Origin: VXNE01 sp965217825
GTDB taxonomy: Bacteria > Pseudomonadota > Gammaproteobacteria > Pseudomonadales > Azotimanducaceae
Direction: 5' to 3'
Length of the DNA: 64,000 nucleotides
Assembly: GCA_965217825.1 (NCBI GenBank)
Contig: OZ244571.1
Coordinates: forward strand, 2,232,001-2,296,000
In this document: positions 40,507 to 48,700 of the stretch, in pieces
How positions within the stretch are numbered: the stretch's first letter is position 1
How the letters are laid out: each line of letters begins with the position of its first letter
The notes under the pieces: generated by a model
The model's database searches: none
Told to the model about the DNA's origin: nothing
What the model saw: the letters and a program-made list of their open reading frames with translations, nothing else
Made by a program: the position numbers and the translations under genes

Positions 40507-43140
40507 CTAGATTTCCAGTCCAACGGACAGGAAGACCCGCCGTCCGCGCGGATCGGCGGAGCGGGGATCGTAGCTGCCGGCGATATCGACAAGGGGAGGG
40601 TCTTCGTCGAACAGGTTGGCGACGCCCAGCGCGATCGATGCCTTCGACCCGTCGCGTAGCAGTTCGCCGAGCGACCAGCGGATGTTCGCGTCCAGCGTCG
40701 TGAAGCTGTCTATTTCACCGCTGGCGTCGTCCTCGTATCGGCCGATGTGTCGTGCCGTGGCTGTGAGCAGGAAGACGTTCCGGGACCAGCCGACGCTGGT
40801 GGCCGCGCTGAATCGCTGATTGGGCGCGCCGACGTTGGCCCGGTTGAGTTTGCCCAGCGCATCGATGGCCACGCCGGCGTTGGTCACGTCGTAGGTCAGC
40901 AGCCAGGTCGCCTCGACCCATGCCGAGAGCACGCCGCCGGCCATGTCCAGGTTGGCGCGCGCGGAAACGTCAAACCCGGTCGTTTCAATCGAATCGGCGT
41001 TGATGAAGGCGACATTGACGATCGAGATCGTGCCGGCGGAGGTCCGTTCGACCCGGGGATCGAACGGATCGGCGTTGACGATGGCCTGCGCATTGTCCTT
41101 GCGGAGCACGTCCTCGAACGTATACCGCCACAGGTCGGCACTAAGTGCCCAGCGCGTATCGCGCCACGTGGCACCGATGTTGATTGCGCGGGAGGTCTCC
41201 GGCTTCAGGTCAGGATCGCCAACGGTCCGGCGCCCGGCGAAGGTCCTGGAGCCGTCGTGGTCGACGATGTTCGTGAAGTTGGTCTGCACGCCCTGGGTCT
41301 GGAATGGAGAAGGGGCGCGGAACGACGTGCTGAAGGAACCGCGCAGCGAAAAGGTTTCCGTGGCGCGGAACAGAAGCGTGACCTTCGGGTCCAGCGTGTC
41401 CCCGGTGCCGGCGCGATAGTCCTCGTAGCGCAGTGCGAAGGTGGCCTCGACGCGTTCCCACAGCGGTAGCCAGACCTCGCCGTACGCGGCGAACACCTCG
41501 TCGTGGGCGGCGAAGTTGGCGTTGCCGATGAGAAACGCGAAGCCGTCCTGGCGCGTGATGGAGTCGTAGGAGAAATCCAGCGTCTGGTCGCGGTATTGCG
41601 CTCCGACGGCATACGCGCCGTCGAACCTTGGCATAAACCCGGTGAAGTTTGCCTCGAACGTCGTGAGTTGGGACTCGCCGTCGCCGAAATAGTCGCCGAT
41701 GATGAATTCGCGCAATTCGGGCGGGTTGAACAGCGGGTCGTCCTGGCGCGCGGCGAAGTTCGAACTGAACGGGTTGAAGAACAGGCAGCCGCCCCGACCG
41801 GGTAGGGTGCTGTCTGGGTTGCAACCGTTGCCGCCGAAACCGAGGAGCGCCGCCTGGAAATTGGCGGCGATGACATCGCGGGGATTGAGGAGGGCGTCGT
41901 TGACGGCCCGCACCAGGGAGGTATCCCAGGACATCCCGTTTGACAACCGACCGCCCGCGCCGAGCGCGATGCGCGCCGTGTCGTGCTGGTAGTAGTTCAC
42001 TTCTGGCGGATGTCCGTAGCCGTACGGCCGACCCTGGAACCAGACGTCTTCGCCGAAGGTGTTGCCGGGATGGTTGGCCGGCACGCGCGGAGTATTGAGC
42101 ACGGGGAAGCTGGGTGACACATCGCGACTGATGTCGTTTCGCGCGTAGCCGAACTCTGCCCACACCGTCGCCGCATCGCTCCATTGCCAGTCGAGCCGGC
42201 CCCAGGCTTGCGCGCGTTGTTCGTTGGGCACTGCCGTAACCTGCGGGCCGTAGTCGAACCGGCAGAGCGTGCCGCCGTTCGCCAACTCCTGCACCAGACC
42301 GTCGTAGCGCTCGCATCCCGCGTCGGCGACGGTGCGCCCGAGCGACGGCACGTTAAAACTACCGGGATTGCCGAATCCGCTGGTGGCGGGGCGCAGCCAG
42401 TCGACTTCGATGAGCACGAGACTGGTGCGGTCGAGATAACTCGCCGCCAACAGGAATTCGCCGTCGCCGGCGATCTTCCCGCCGACGGCGCCATCGAGGG
42501 TGATGTCGTCCTGGGAGCCGTTGCCGGTCCGGCTGCGGTACCCGGCCTGGACCTCGATCCCTTCAAAGCCCTGGCGCGTGATGAAGTTGGCGACGCCCGC
42601 CACCGCATCGGAACCGTAAATGGCTGTGGCCCCGTCCTTCAGGATTTCCACGCGCTCAAGGGCCATCGCCGGCACGAGCGCCGCCAGGTCCACGAAACTC
42701 GAACCGTCGTCGGTCTGCACGGCGGAAAGAACTTGGCGCCGGCCGTTCAGCAACACCAGCGTGGACGCGACGCCGAGGCCGCGCAGATTGATGTTGGCCG
42801 TGCCCACGGTGAAGTTCTGCGTGAGGTTGTCCGAGTTGTTCTCCGCCCCGGCATTGATGGCGAGCACCCCGACGAGATCGCGCAGGTCCCTGAGTCCTGC
42901 TTCGCGCAGGGCGCTGCCGTCATAGTTGGACAGCGGCGACGGCGAATCCCCCTGCCGTCCGATCCGGCTTCCGGTCTTCGCGGTAACGACGACCTCTTCG
43001 ATGGTTCCCTGCTCGGCAACGCCGTCGGTGGCGGTGAGCCCAAACGACGCGGCAAGTGCGAGAGGCACGCATTTTCGCGCAGCCGCGCGGAATCCGACCC
43101 CACCGCGCGTCTTGAGAACGCTCTCAAAGTGTATGTGCAT
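40507..43140 (-). CDS. TonB-dependent outer-membrane receptor
   Basis: About 877 residues. A signal peptide (residues about 20-42) precedes a TonB-box-like EEVVVTAKTGSRI, then a plug domain with INLRGLGVASTLVLLNGRR and ILKDGATAIYGSDAVAGVANFITR, and a C-terminal 22-strand barrel ending in an aromatic-rich strand (GRRVFLSVGLEI). It takes up a large or scarce ligand using TonB energy. The length and plug sequence match the large unassigned group of polysaccharide/siderophore-type receptors; the ligand is not evident. An in-frame ATG at 43170 lies ten codons upstream. It is divergent from a DUF2089 gene across an AT-rich region. Confidence 0.88.
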   Translation of the reverse strand: MHIHFESVLKTRGGVGFRAAARKCVPLALAASFGLTATDGVAEQGTIEEVVVTAKTGSRIGRQGDSPSPLSNYDGSALREAGLRDLRDLVGVLAINAGAENNSDNLTQNFTVGTANINLRGLGVASTLVLLNGRRQVLSAVQTDDGSSFVDLAALVPAMALERVEILKDGATAIYGSDAVAGVANFITRQGFEGIEVQAGYRSRTGNGSQDDITLDGAVGGKIAGDGEFLLAASYLDRTSLVLIEVDWLRPATSGFGNPGSFNVPSLGRTVADAGCERYDGLVQELANGGTLCRFDYGPQVTAVPNEQRAQAWGRLDWQWSDAATVWAEFGYARNDISRDVSPSFPVLNTPRVPANHPGNTFGEDVWFQGRPYGYGHPPEVNYYQHDTARIALGAGGRLSNGMSWDTSLVRAVNDALLNPRDVIAANFQAALLGFGGNGCNPDSTLPGRGGCLFFNPFSSNFAARQDDPLFNPPELREFIIGDYFGDGESQLTTFEANFTGFMPRFDGAYAVGAQYRDQTLDFSYDSITRQDGFAFLIGNANFAAHDEVFAAYGEVWLPLWERVEATFALRYEDYRAGTGDTLDPKVTLLFRATETFSLRGSFSTSFRAPSPFQTQGVQTNFTNIVDHDGSRTFAGRRTVGDPDLKPETSRAINIGATWRDTRWALSADLWRYTFEDVLRKDNAQAIVNADPFDPRVERTSAGTISIVNVAFINADSIETTGFDVSARANLDMAGGVLSAWVEATWLLTYDVTNAGVAIDALGKLNRANVGAPNQRFSAATSVGWSRNVFLLTATARHIGRYEDDASGEIDSFTTLDANIRWSLGELLRDGSKASIALGVANLFDEDPPLVDIAGSYDPRSADPRGRRVFLSVGLEI

Positions 43141-43223
43141 CGCGAGCCCCGAACCGCATCTTTCGAACACAAGATTACAGCCTATAGGTTATGGGGCGCG
43201 GTCGTGTCAGCGATCCGCCAACT

Positions 43224-43272
43224 TTCATTTTATGAAAAATAAGTTGTTTAATCCTCAATATTTATTAAATAT
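43224..43272. promoter_or_regulatory. AT-rich divergent control region with two palindromes
   Basis: The 109-base gap between the receptor gene and the DUF2089 gene is strikingly AT-rich against the GC-rich surroundings. It holds perfect inverted repeats TTCATTTTATGAA (43224-43236) and ATATTTATTAAATAT (43258-43272), both with the size of dimeric operator sites. The second ends eight bases before the DUF2089 ATG. No regulator is assigned. Confidence 0.55.
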
Positions 43273-43279
43273 ATAAAAG

Positions 43280-43630
43280 ATGCTTTTATCATTATCGAAG
43301 ATGAAGCCCAGCCCGCGATCCGTCGGCGACCACCCGCTGCTTGAACTGCCTCGCGAGGATCTGGATCTCATCGCCGAACTGGTACTACAGTCCGGTTCCC
43401 TCAAGGGGGTGGCGGCGAGCTACCGGGTCAGCTATCCGACGATACGGGGACGCCTTAACAAAGTCATCGATCGGTTGCGCGAGCTTATCGGCGGTACTCA
43501 GCCCGATCCGCTCGCGGATCTGCTGGCCGACCTCGTGGAGCGCGGTGAACTGACGCTGTCCGGGGCCCGCGCGGTTCGGGATCTGGCCCGCGCGGTCCAG
43601 TCTGCGAGCCAGCACAACAGGGAGCAATAA
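43280..43630 (+). CDS. DUF2089 helix-turn-helix protein
   Basis: A 116-residue protein (109 if started at the ATG at 43301, which has GAAG just upstream). The family core is visible: LIAELVLQSGSLKGVAASYR then VSYPTIRGRLNKVIDRLREL, a helix-turn-helix-like motif, followed by a helical C-terminus (DLLADLVERGELTLSGA). DUF2089 proteins are presumed small regulators. The stop is four bases before the next start, so the membrane protein downstream is probably co-transcribed and may be its target or partner. Confidence 0.82.
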   Translation: MLLSLSKMKPSPRSVGDHPLLELPREDLDLIAELVLQSGSLKGVAASYRVSYPTIRGRLNKVIDRLRELIGGTQPDPLADLLADLVERGELTLSGARAVRDLARAVQSASQHNREQ

Positions 43631-43633
43631 GGG

Positions 43634-44290
43634 ATGGATCCCTGGTGGACGGCTCAGCAAGCGGGCCTCCTGGATGGAATAGGGGGCGTCTTTGGTGGGC
43701 TACTGGGAGCTTTCTATGGCGTGTGGATCTCCTGTCTGGTGCCCCGCGGCCTGGGACGGCGTACTGTCCCTGCGATCATGGCAGCCATGGCCACCTTCGC
43801 CATAGCGTTGCTGGTCGCCGGTGCCGCGGCTGTACTCGCTGGCCAACCTTTCCACGTCTACCATCCCCTGCTGTTGATGGGCGCGGTTCTGTACTTGGTG
43901 GTCTTGCCCGTCCTGCCAGTGGTTCTCTCCAGCTACCGTGTGACCGAAGCGATGCAGAAGGCGGGGCTCCAACCAAACGTATGGGGTGAGCGCGCCGCAG
44001 AGGTTCGAGTCGCTGCTGTGGACGAGGCATGGAATCATGAGGGGGACCTGTACCGTATGTGTGGGGTCTTGTTCCGGTCGAATTTGGCCGTTGGCATGCC
44101 GGTTCTGCTCATCGGCCTTGCATTGCTTTTGGGATCGGGGAGAAACCACTGGATCGCACCGACTGTGATCGGCGCCTGTCTGTCTGTTTGCGCCGGAATG
44201 CTGTGGATGATGCGCAGGATGTATATGGGCCAGGTCGGACCAGGAGCGGAGGGCCGGCGTCTGGCGGCCGAGGGACTGCGGCGCAGCTAA
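43634..44290 (+). CDS. Multi-pass membrane protein, unknown
   Basis: A 218-residue protein with a glycine-rich opening (GGVFGGLLGAFYGVWISCLV) and hydrophobic segments near 15-35, 46-70, 78-98, 152-168 and 176-196. A soluble loop of about 45 residues (residues 100-145) with charged sequence lies between helices. It follows the DUF2089 gene by four bases. DUF2089 genes are often next to small membrane proteins, but I cannot give a function. Confidence 0.7.
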   Translation: MDPWWTAQQAGLLDGIGGVFGGLLGAFYGVWISCLVPRGLGRRTVPAIMAAMATFAIALLVAGAAAVLAGQPFHVYHPLLLMGAVLYLVVLPVLPVVLSSYRVTEAMQKAGLQPNVWGERAAEVRVAAVDEAWNHEGDLYRMCGVLFRSNLAVGMPVLLIGLALLLGSGRNHWIAPTVIGACLSVCAGMLWMMRRMYMGQVGPGAEGRRLAAEGLRRS

Positions 44291-44381
44291 CTTCCGCCGG
44301 CAGTTGATCGGCTCCGCCTCGAAATGCGCCGCCGACCGCAAGCCGAATTCAACCGCTCGCCCGTGCGGTAGACTCGGCGCC

Positions 44382-45401
44382 GTGTTCTCGGTCATTCGCC
44401 GCCTGCTCTTCATGCTGCCTCCGGAGGCGGCGCATCGGTTGGCGTTGGCAGTTCTGCGGGCCTGGGGCGAGGTGGCGCGCGCGCGGGGAAGCCCGAATCC
44501 CGTTCGCGTCATGGGATTGGATTTTCCCAATCGGGTTGGACTTGCGGCGGGACTCGACAAGGACGCGGTGGCGGTGCGCGGCTTCGCCGGCCTGGGATTC
44601 GGTTTCGTCGAGGTCGGCACGGTAACGCCGCGGCCGCAGCCGGGCAATCCGAAGCCCCGGCTGTTTCGTTCGGTGCCGGATAGCGCTTTGATCAACCGAA
44701 TGGGTTTCAACAGCGACGGGATGAACGCCGTCCGTCAACGGCTCGTTCGCTTGCGGAAACGTCCCTTGAGGACGCTGGTCGGGGTCAACATCGGCAAGAA
44801 CCGCGACACGCCGTTGGCCGACGCGCTGGACGACTATCGGGCGGTCCTCGCCGCCGTGCATGAACTGGCCGACTATGTGACGGTCAACATTTCTTCTCCG
44901 AACACGCCGGGGTTGCGTGACCTGCAGGCGAGTGACGCTCTGGAACGCCTGCTGACGGCTTTGCGGCTCGAGCGCGACGCCTTGAGTGAAGCTTCCGGCC
45001 GGCGCGTCCCCCTCGCGGTGAAGATCGCGCCGGACCTTGATGCCAGCCGCTTGCGCGATGTCGCCGCTGTCGTCAAGGAGACCGGTATCGATGCGGTTGT
45101 TGCGGGCAACACCACCTTGTCGCGCCCGGCGGGCCTTGACCCGACGTTTGCGAAGCAGGAGGGTGGACTCAGCGGCGCGCCGCTGGCGCCGCTGGCGCTG
45201 GAGTCCGTCGCTGTCTTGCGCGAGGCACTCGGAGCGGAGGTGCCCATCATCGGCACGGGCGGCATACTCGATCCCGAGACGGGCTGCGCCATGCGGCGCG
45301 CGGGCGCGAACCTGATACAGGTCTATACGGGCCTGATTTTTGCCGGTCCGGCGTTGATCCGGACGCTGCGAGACGGCGCTCGACAGAGTACAGCGCAGTA
45401 G
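44382..45401 (+). CDS. pyrD: Dihydroorotate dehydrogenase (quinone), class 2
   Basis: A 339-residue membrane-associated flavoprotein that oxidises dihydroorotate to orotate with quinone, the fourth step of pyrimidine synthesis. I chose the GTG at 44382 because VFSVIRRLLFMLPPEAAH matches the class 2 N-terminal membrane-anchoring helices; the longer frame has no such similarity. FMN and substrate residues are seen in GLAAGLDKD, NRMGFNSDG, VNIGKNRDT, VTVNISSPNTPGLRDLQ (with catalytic Ser in NISSPNT) and GTGGI. The tail follows the family. It is followed by ygfZ after 38 bases. Confidence 0.93.
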   Translation: MFSVIRRLLFMLPPEAAHRLALAVLRAWGEVARARGSPNPVRVMGLDFPNRVGLAAGLDKDAVAVRGFAGLGFGFVEVGTVTPRPQPGNPKPRLFRSVPDSALINRMGFNSDGMNAVRQRLVRLRKRPLRTLVGVNIGKNRDTPLADALDDYRAVLAAVHELADYVTVNISSPNTPGLRDLQASDALERLLTALRLERDALSEASGRRVPLAVKIAPDLDASRLRDVAAVVKETGIDAVVAGNTTLSRPAGLDPTFAKQEGGLSGAPLAPLALESVAVLREALGAEVPIIGTGGILDPETGCAMRRAGANLIQVYTGLIFAGPALIRTLRDGARQSTAQ

Positions 45402-45439
45402 CTCTCGACACCGACGACGAGGCGGGCAACAATCGGGGC

Positions 45440-46300
45440 ATGGAAGCTGACGGCCTATCCCAACAGCCTGCGCTCGTCTTGCTGGACGACATCGGGTTGC
45501 TGCGATTCCACGGCCCGGACGTGATCGGATTCCTGCAAGGATACCTGACCTCCGACGCGGCGGAACTCGGCGAGGATCCGAAGTTCACCGCGATGTGCAA
45601 CATCCGGGGCCGCGCGGTTTGCACGGGATTTGCCTGGTTGGACGGGCAAGCGGTCACCCTCGCGCTGCACCGCTCCTTGTGTTCGACCGTGCAGGACTTC
45701 TTAAGGCCCTACCTGATGTTCTCGAAGACCGGGCTTTCGGATGAATCGGTCGCCGCTTTCGTTTTCGGCGCCCTGGGCGATGTCGGGAATGCCACCTCCG
45801 GCTTTCCGTCGCCGGCTCGACGACTCGACGAAACGCGCCAGTTGTTCTTGTTCCCCAGGAACGCTCTGCGGTCCGATGACGAGCGAGCAGACGCGGCAAC
45901 GGATGCCGCGCGGCGCGCGCGGGCGCGCTGGGACCTCGCCATGATCGAGCGGCGGGAAGTGTGGCTGGCGGCGGATACCGCGGGCGAGTTCCTGCCGCAG
46001 ATGATCGGATTGGACGAGATCGGCGCCGTCAGTTTTTCCAAGGGCTGCTATCTCGGGCAGGAAGTCGTTGCCCGAGCTCAGCACTTGGGTGACGTGAAGC
46101 GCAAGCTCGCCGCCCTGGACTGGTCCGGGGTTTCGCCATCTCCGGGCACGGAAGTCGAGGCTAGCGGCCGAAGAGTCGGCGTCGTGGTGGCGGTGGCGGG
46201 TTCGGCTGGCGGGGGGAGGGCGCTCGCGGTGCTCCGTGTGGGTTCCCCCGGCCCGTTTCTTTCGCCACAGTCCGCCACGTCCTTCGAATTGAGCAAGTGA
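45440..46300 (+). CDS. ygfZ: Folate-binding protein YgfZ (Fe-S cluster repair)
   Basis: A 286-residue member of the GcvT/YgfZ family, which binds tetrahydrofolate and helps maintain certain iron-sulfur enzymes such as MiaB. The defining motif KGCYLGQEVVAR lies near residue 200, with the conserved Cys. LDDIGLLRFHGPDVIGFLQGYLTSD opens the fold across normal spacing. The C-terminal barrel is shorter than in E. coli (326). It sits between pyrD and amtB. Confidence 0.9.
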   Translation: MEADGLSQQPALVLLDDIGLLRFHGPDVIGFLQGYLTSDAAELGEDPKFTAMCNIRGRAVCTGFAWLDGQAVTLALHRSLCSTVQDFLRPYLMFSKTGLSDESVAAFVFGALGDVGNATSGFPSPARRLDETRQLFLFPRNALRSDDERADAATDAARRARARWDLAMIERREVWLAADTAGEFLPQMIGLDEIGAVSFSKGCYLGQEVVARAQHLGDVKRKLAALDWSGVSPSPGTEVEASGRRVGVVVAVAGSAGGGRALAVLRVGSPGPFLSPQSATSFELSK

Positions 46301-46457
46301 TCGTTCCGATTCCTGTCGGGGCCGTCCGGTGGCCTCGCGCCCTGTGAAGCCTGGCGGATTCGCCGATTGGCTGCAACTTGCGCATCGCGTTGTATCATGG
46401 GAGACGGGCGGCGTGAAAATGCTGGTCGCGAGCGGGGTAAGGCATGGGGGTTTTTGA

Positions 46458-47741
46458 ATGCATCAGCTATTGATCAAACGTTTGGCCGCGGCGGTCGCGG
46501 TAGTGGCCGCGGCACCGATCGCGGCAGAGGGGCTCGACACTGGCGATACCGCGTGGGTAATGACCTCCACGGCCCTGGTATTGTTCATGACGTTGCCGGG
46601 ACTTTCGCTGTTCTATGCGGGGCTGGTGCGTTCCCGCAACGTGTTAAGCGTCCTGATGCAGTGCTTCACCATCGCCTGCCTGGTAACGCTGTTGTGGCTG
46701 CTGGTCGGCTACAGTCTGGCGTTCGGCGAAGGCAACTTCTTTATCGGCGGCCTGGGCAAGGCGCTATTCGCCGGCGTTGGCGAGGATGCCATGTTGGGCA
46801 CCATTCCCGAATCGGCTTTCGCGATATTCCAGTTGACGTTCGCCATCATCACCCCGGCGCTGATCGTCGGCGGTTTCGCCGAGCGCATGCGTTTCTCCGC
46901 GGTGCTCCTGTTTACGACGCTGTGGCTGCTATTGGTCTATGCGCCGGTTTGCCATTGGGTCTGGGGCGGCGGATGGCTCAGCGAAATGGGCTTCATGGAT
47001 TTCGCGGGCGGCTCCGTGGTGCATATCACCTGCGGCACGGCTGCGATCGTCGCCGCCATGACGATGGGTTCGCGCCGGGGCTTCCCGGATCGCATGAGGC
47101 CGCCGCACAACATGACCTTGACCGTCATGGGCGCCGGCATGTTGTGGGTCGGGTGGTTCGGCTTCAACGGCGGCAGCGCGCTGGCCGCCAACGGGGATGC
47201 CGCCATGGCGATCGCCGCGACGCACATATCCGCTGCCGCCGGTGCGTTCGTCTGGATGGTCGCGGAGTGGATTCGCTTCGGCAAGCCGAGCGTGCTCGGC
47301 GCGGTCACCGGAATGGTGGCGGGCCTGGCCACCATCACGCCCGCTTCCGGCTACGTCGGACCTGGGGGGGCGCTCATTATCGGCATCGCCGCCGGTGTGA
47401 TCTGTTTCGCGGCGACGAACTTCCTGAAGCGCACGTTGAAGATCGATGACTCACTCGACGTGTTTCCCGTGCACGGTGTCGGCGGCATACTCGGGATCGT
47501 TCTCACTGGCGTCTTCGCCAGCAAGCTCCTCGGGGTGTTCAGCGGGCAGCACGACATCGATATCGGCAATCAGGTCGGCGTACAGGCCATTGGCGCGCTC
47601 GCTACGCTCGCCTATACGGCGGTGCTCACCTGGGGCATCCTGAAAGTAGTCGATATGGTAACCGGCATCCGCGTTACCGAAGACGAGGAAACCGAAGGTC
47701 TCGACCTGACGCAGCACGAGGAGCGGGGTTACGACCTGTAG
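46458..47741 (+). CDS. amtB: Ammonium transporter
   Basis: A 427-residue Amt/Rh protein with a cleavable signal (about 22 residues, AAPIAAEG) and eleven membrane helices. The selectivity and pore residues are recognisable: DTAWVMTSTALVLFMTLPGL, FAGGSVVHITCG with the first pore His, and DVFPVHGVGGILGI with the second. It conducts NH4+/NH3 into the cell. No glnK gene, which usually neighbours amtB, lies beside it; only the 157-base gap to ygfZ is upstream, with no clear promoter. Confidence 0.93.
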   Translation: MHQLLIKRLAAAVAVVAAAPIAAEGLDTGDTAWVMTSTALVLFMTLPGLSLFYAGLVRSRNVLSVLMQCFTIACLVTLLWLLVGYSLAFGEGNFFIGGLGKALFAGVGEDAMLGTIPESAFAIFQLTFAIITPALIVGGFAERMRFSAVLLFTTLWLLLVYAPVCHWVWGGGWLSEMGFMDFAGGSVVHITCGTAAIVAAMTMGSRRGFPDRMRPPHNMTLTVMGAGMLWVGWFGFNGGSALAANGDAAMAIAATHISAAAGAFVWMVAEWIRFGKPSVLGAVTGMVAGLATITPASGYVGPGGALIIGIAAGVICFAATNFLKRTLKIDDSLDVFPVHGVGGILGIVLTGVFASKLLGVFSGQHDIDIGNQVGVQAIGALATLAYTAVLTWGILKVVDMVTGIRVTEDEETEGLDLTQHEERGYDL

Positions 47742-47758
47742 CTTCGCTCGATTCGAGG

Positions 47759-48700
47759 CTATTCCGCGCGCCGGAAGGCGCTGCGGACAAGCGCGTCGAC
47801 CAGGCTCTCGAAGTCGTAGCCCGCCGCGCGGGCGCCGTCCGGGTACAGGCTCGTCGGCGTCATGCCGGGTATTGTGTTGATCTCCAACAACCGGATCTCG
47901 CCCTCGTCGGAAACGATGAAGTCTGCGCGGGACAGGTCCCGGAGCTCGAGCGCGCGGTGGCCGGCGATGGCAATTCGTTGCAGTTCGACGCGCGTCGTTT
48001 CCGGCAGCGGGGCGGGCACGATGTGTTCGCTCTTGCCGGGCGTGTATCGGTTTTCGTAGTCGTACCACTCGTCGGGTGCCGTGAGAATCTCGATCGCCGG
48101 CCAGGCTGTCGGCTGTTCGCCTTCGACATCGAGCACACCGACCGTGATCTCTCTGCCCGCCGCGAACGGCTCGATCATCACCGGTCCGCCGAAACGCATG
48201 GCCACGGCGATGGCTTCGGGGAGGTCGCCGCCGTTCGGCATCGGGGTGGTACCGAGCGCCGAGCCCTGACGGCTTGGTTTGACGACGACTCCGTCGCCGA
48301 ATCGCGCCTCGACGCTGGCGACCGCCGCTGGGATGTCGTCGTCCGGCCTTATGAGAATTTCGTCCAGCACCGGCAGTCCGGCAGCGCGGAACAGCGCTTT
48401 CGACGCATGCTTGTCCATGCCGATGGCGCTGCCGCGCACGTCACTTCCGACATAGGAATAGCCGAGCGTTTCCAGAAATCCCTGGACGGTGCCGTCTTCC
48501 CCCGGTGATCCGTGGAGCATGGGGAAGACGACTTGAGGTTCGGCGTCTGCGAGCGCGTCTGCGAGTTCTTCGTCGAGTTCCAGCAGCGTCACTGTCGTGT
48601 GCCGTTGGCGCAGCGCTTTCACCACTTCCGCCGCCGACGACCGCGATACCTTTGCTTCCGGCGACAGCCCGCCTGCGATTACCGCCACGTTTATATCCAT
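47759..48700 (-). CDS. ddl: D-alanine--D-alanine ligase
   Basis: A 313-residue ATP-grasp ligase that makes the D-Ala-D-Ala dipeptide of peptidoglycan in the cytoplasm. Family motifs are VFPMLHGSPGEDGTVQGFLE, GSDVRGSAIGMDK, VVKPSRQGSALG, FAAGREITVGVL and the C-terminal LLEINTIPGMTPTSLYP. The N-terminus reads VAVIAGGLSPEAKVSRSSA, with GG-LSPE where GGxSxE is usual. ATG at 48700 was chosen because the frame further upstream belongs to the S9 peptidase gene, whose 3' end overlaps it by ten bases. Confidence 0.93.
   Translation of the reverse strand: MDINVAVIAGGLSPEAKVSRSSAAEVVKALRQRHTTVTLLELDEELADALADAEPQVVFPMLHGSPGEDGTVQGFLETLGYSYVGSDVRGSAIGMDKHASKALFRAAGLPVLDEILIRPDDDIPAAVASVEARFGDGVVVKPSRQGSALGTTPMPNGGDLPEAIAVAMRFGGPVMIEPFAAGREITVGVLDVEGEQPTAWPAIEILTAPDEWYDYENRYTPGKSEHIVPAPLPETTRVELQRIAIAGHRALELRDLSRADFIVSDEGEIRLLEINTIPGMTPTSLYPDGARAAGYDFESLVDALVRSAFRRAE

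Noticed and set aside
43140..43170. TonB receptor start at 43170
   Set aside because: The first ten codons look unrelated to a signal peptide; the ATG at 43140 fits better, but the difference is small.
46366..46384. Sigma-54 promoter upstream of amtB (TTGGCTGCAACTTGCGC)
   Set aside because: The GG and GC elements are nine bases apart and not ten, so spacing is wrong. No alternative promoter is clear.
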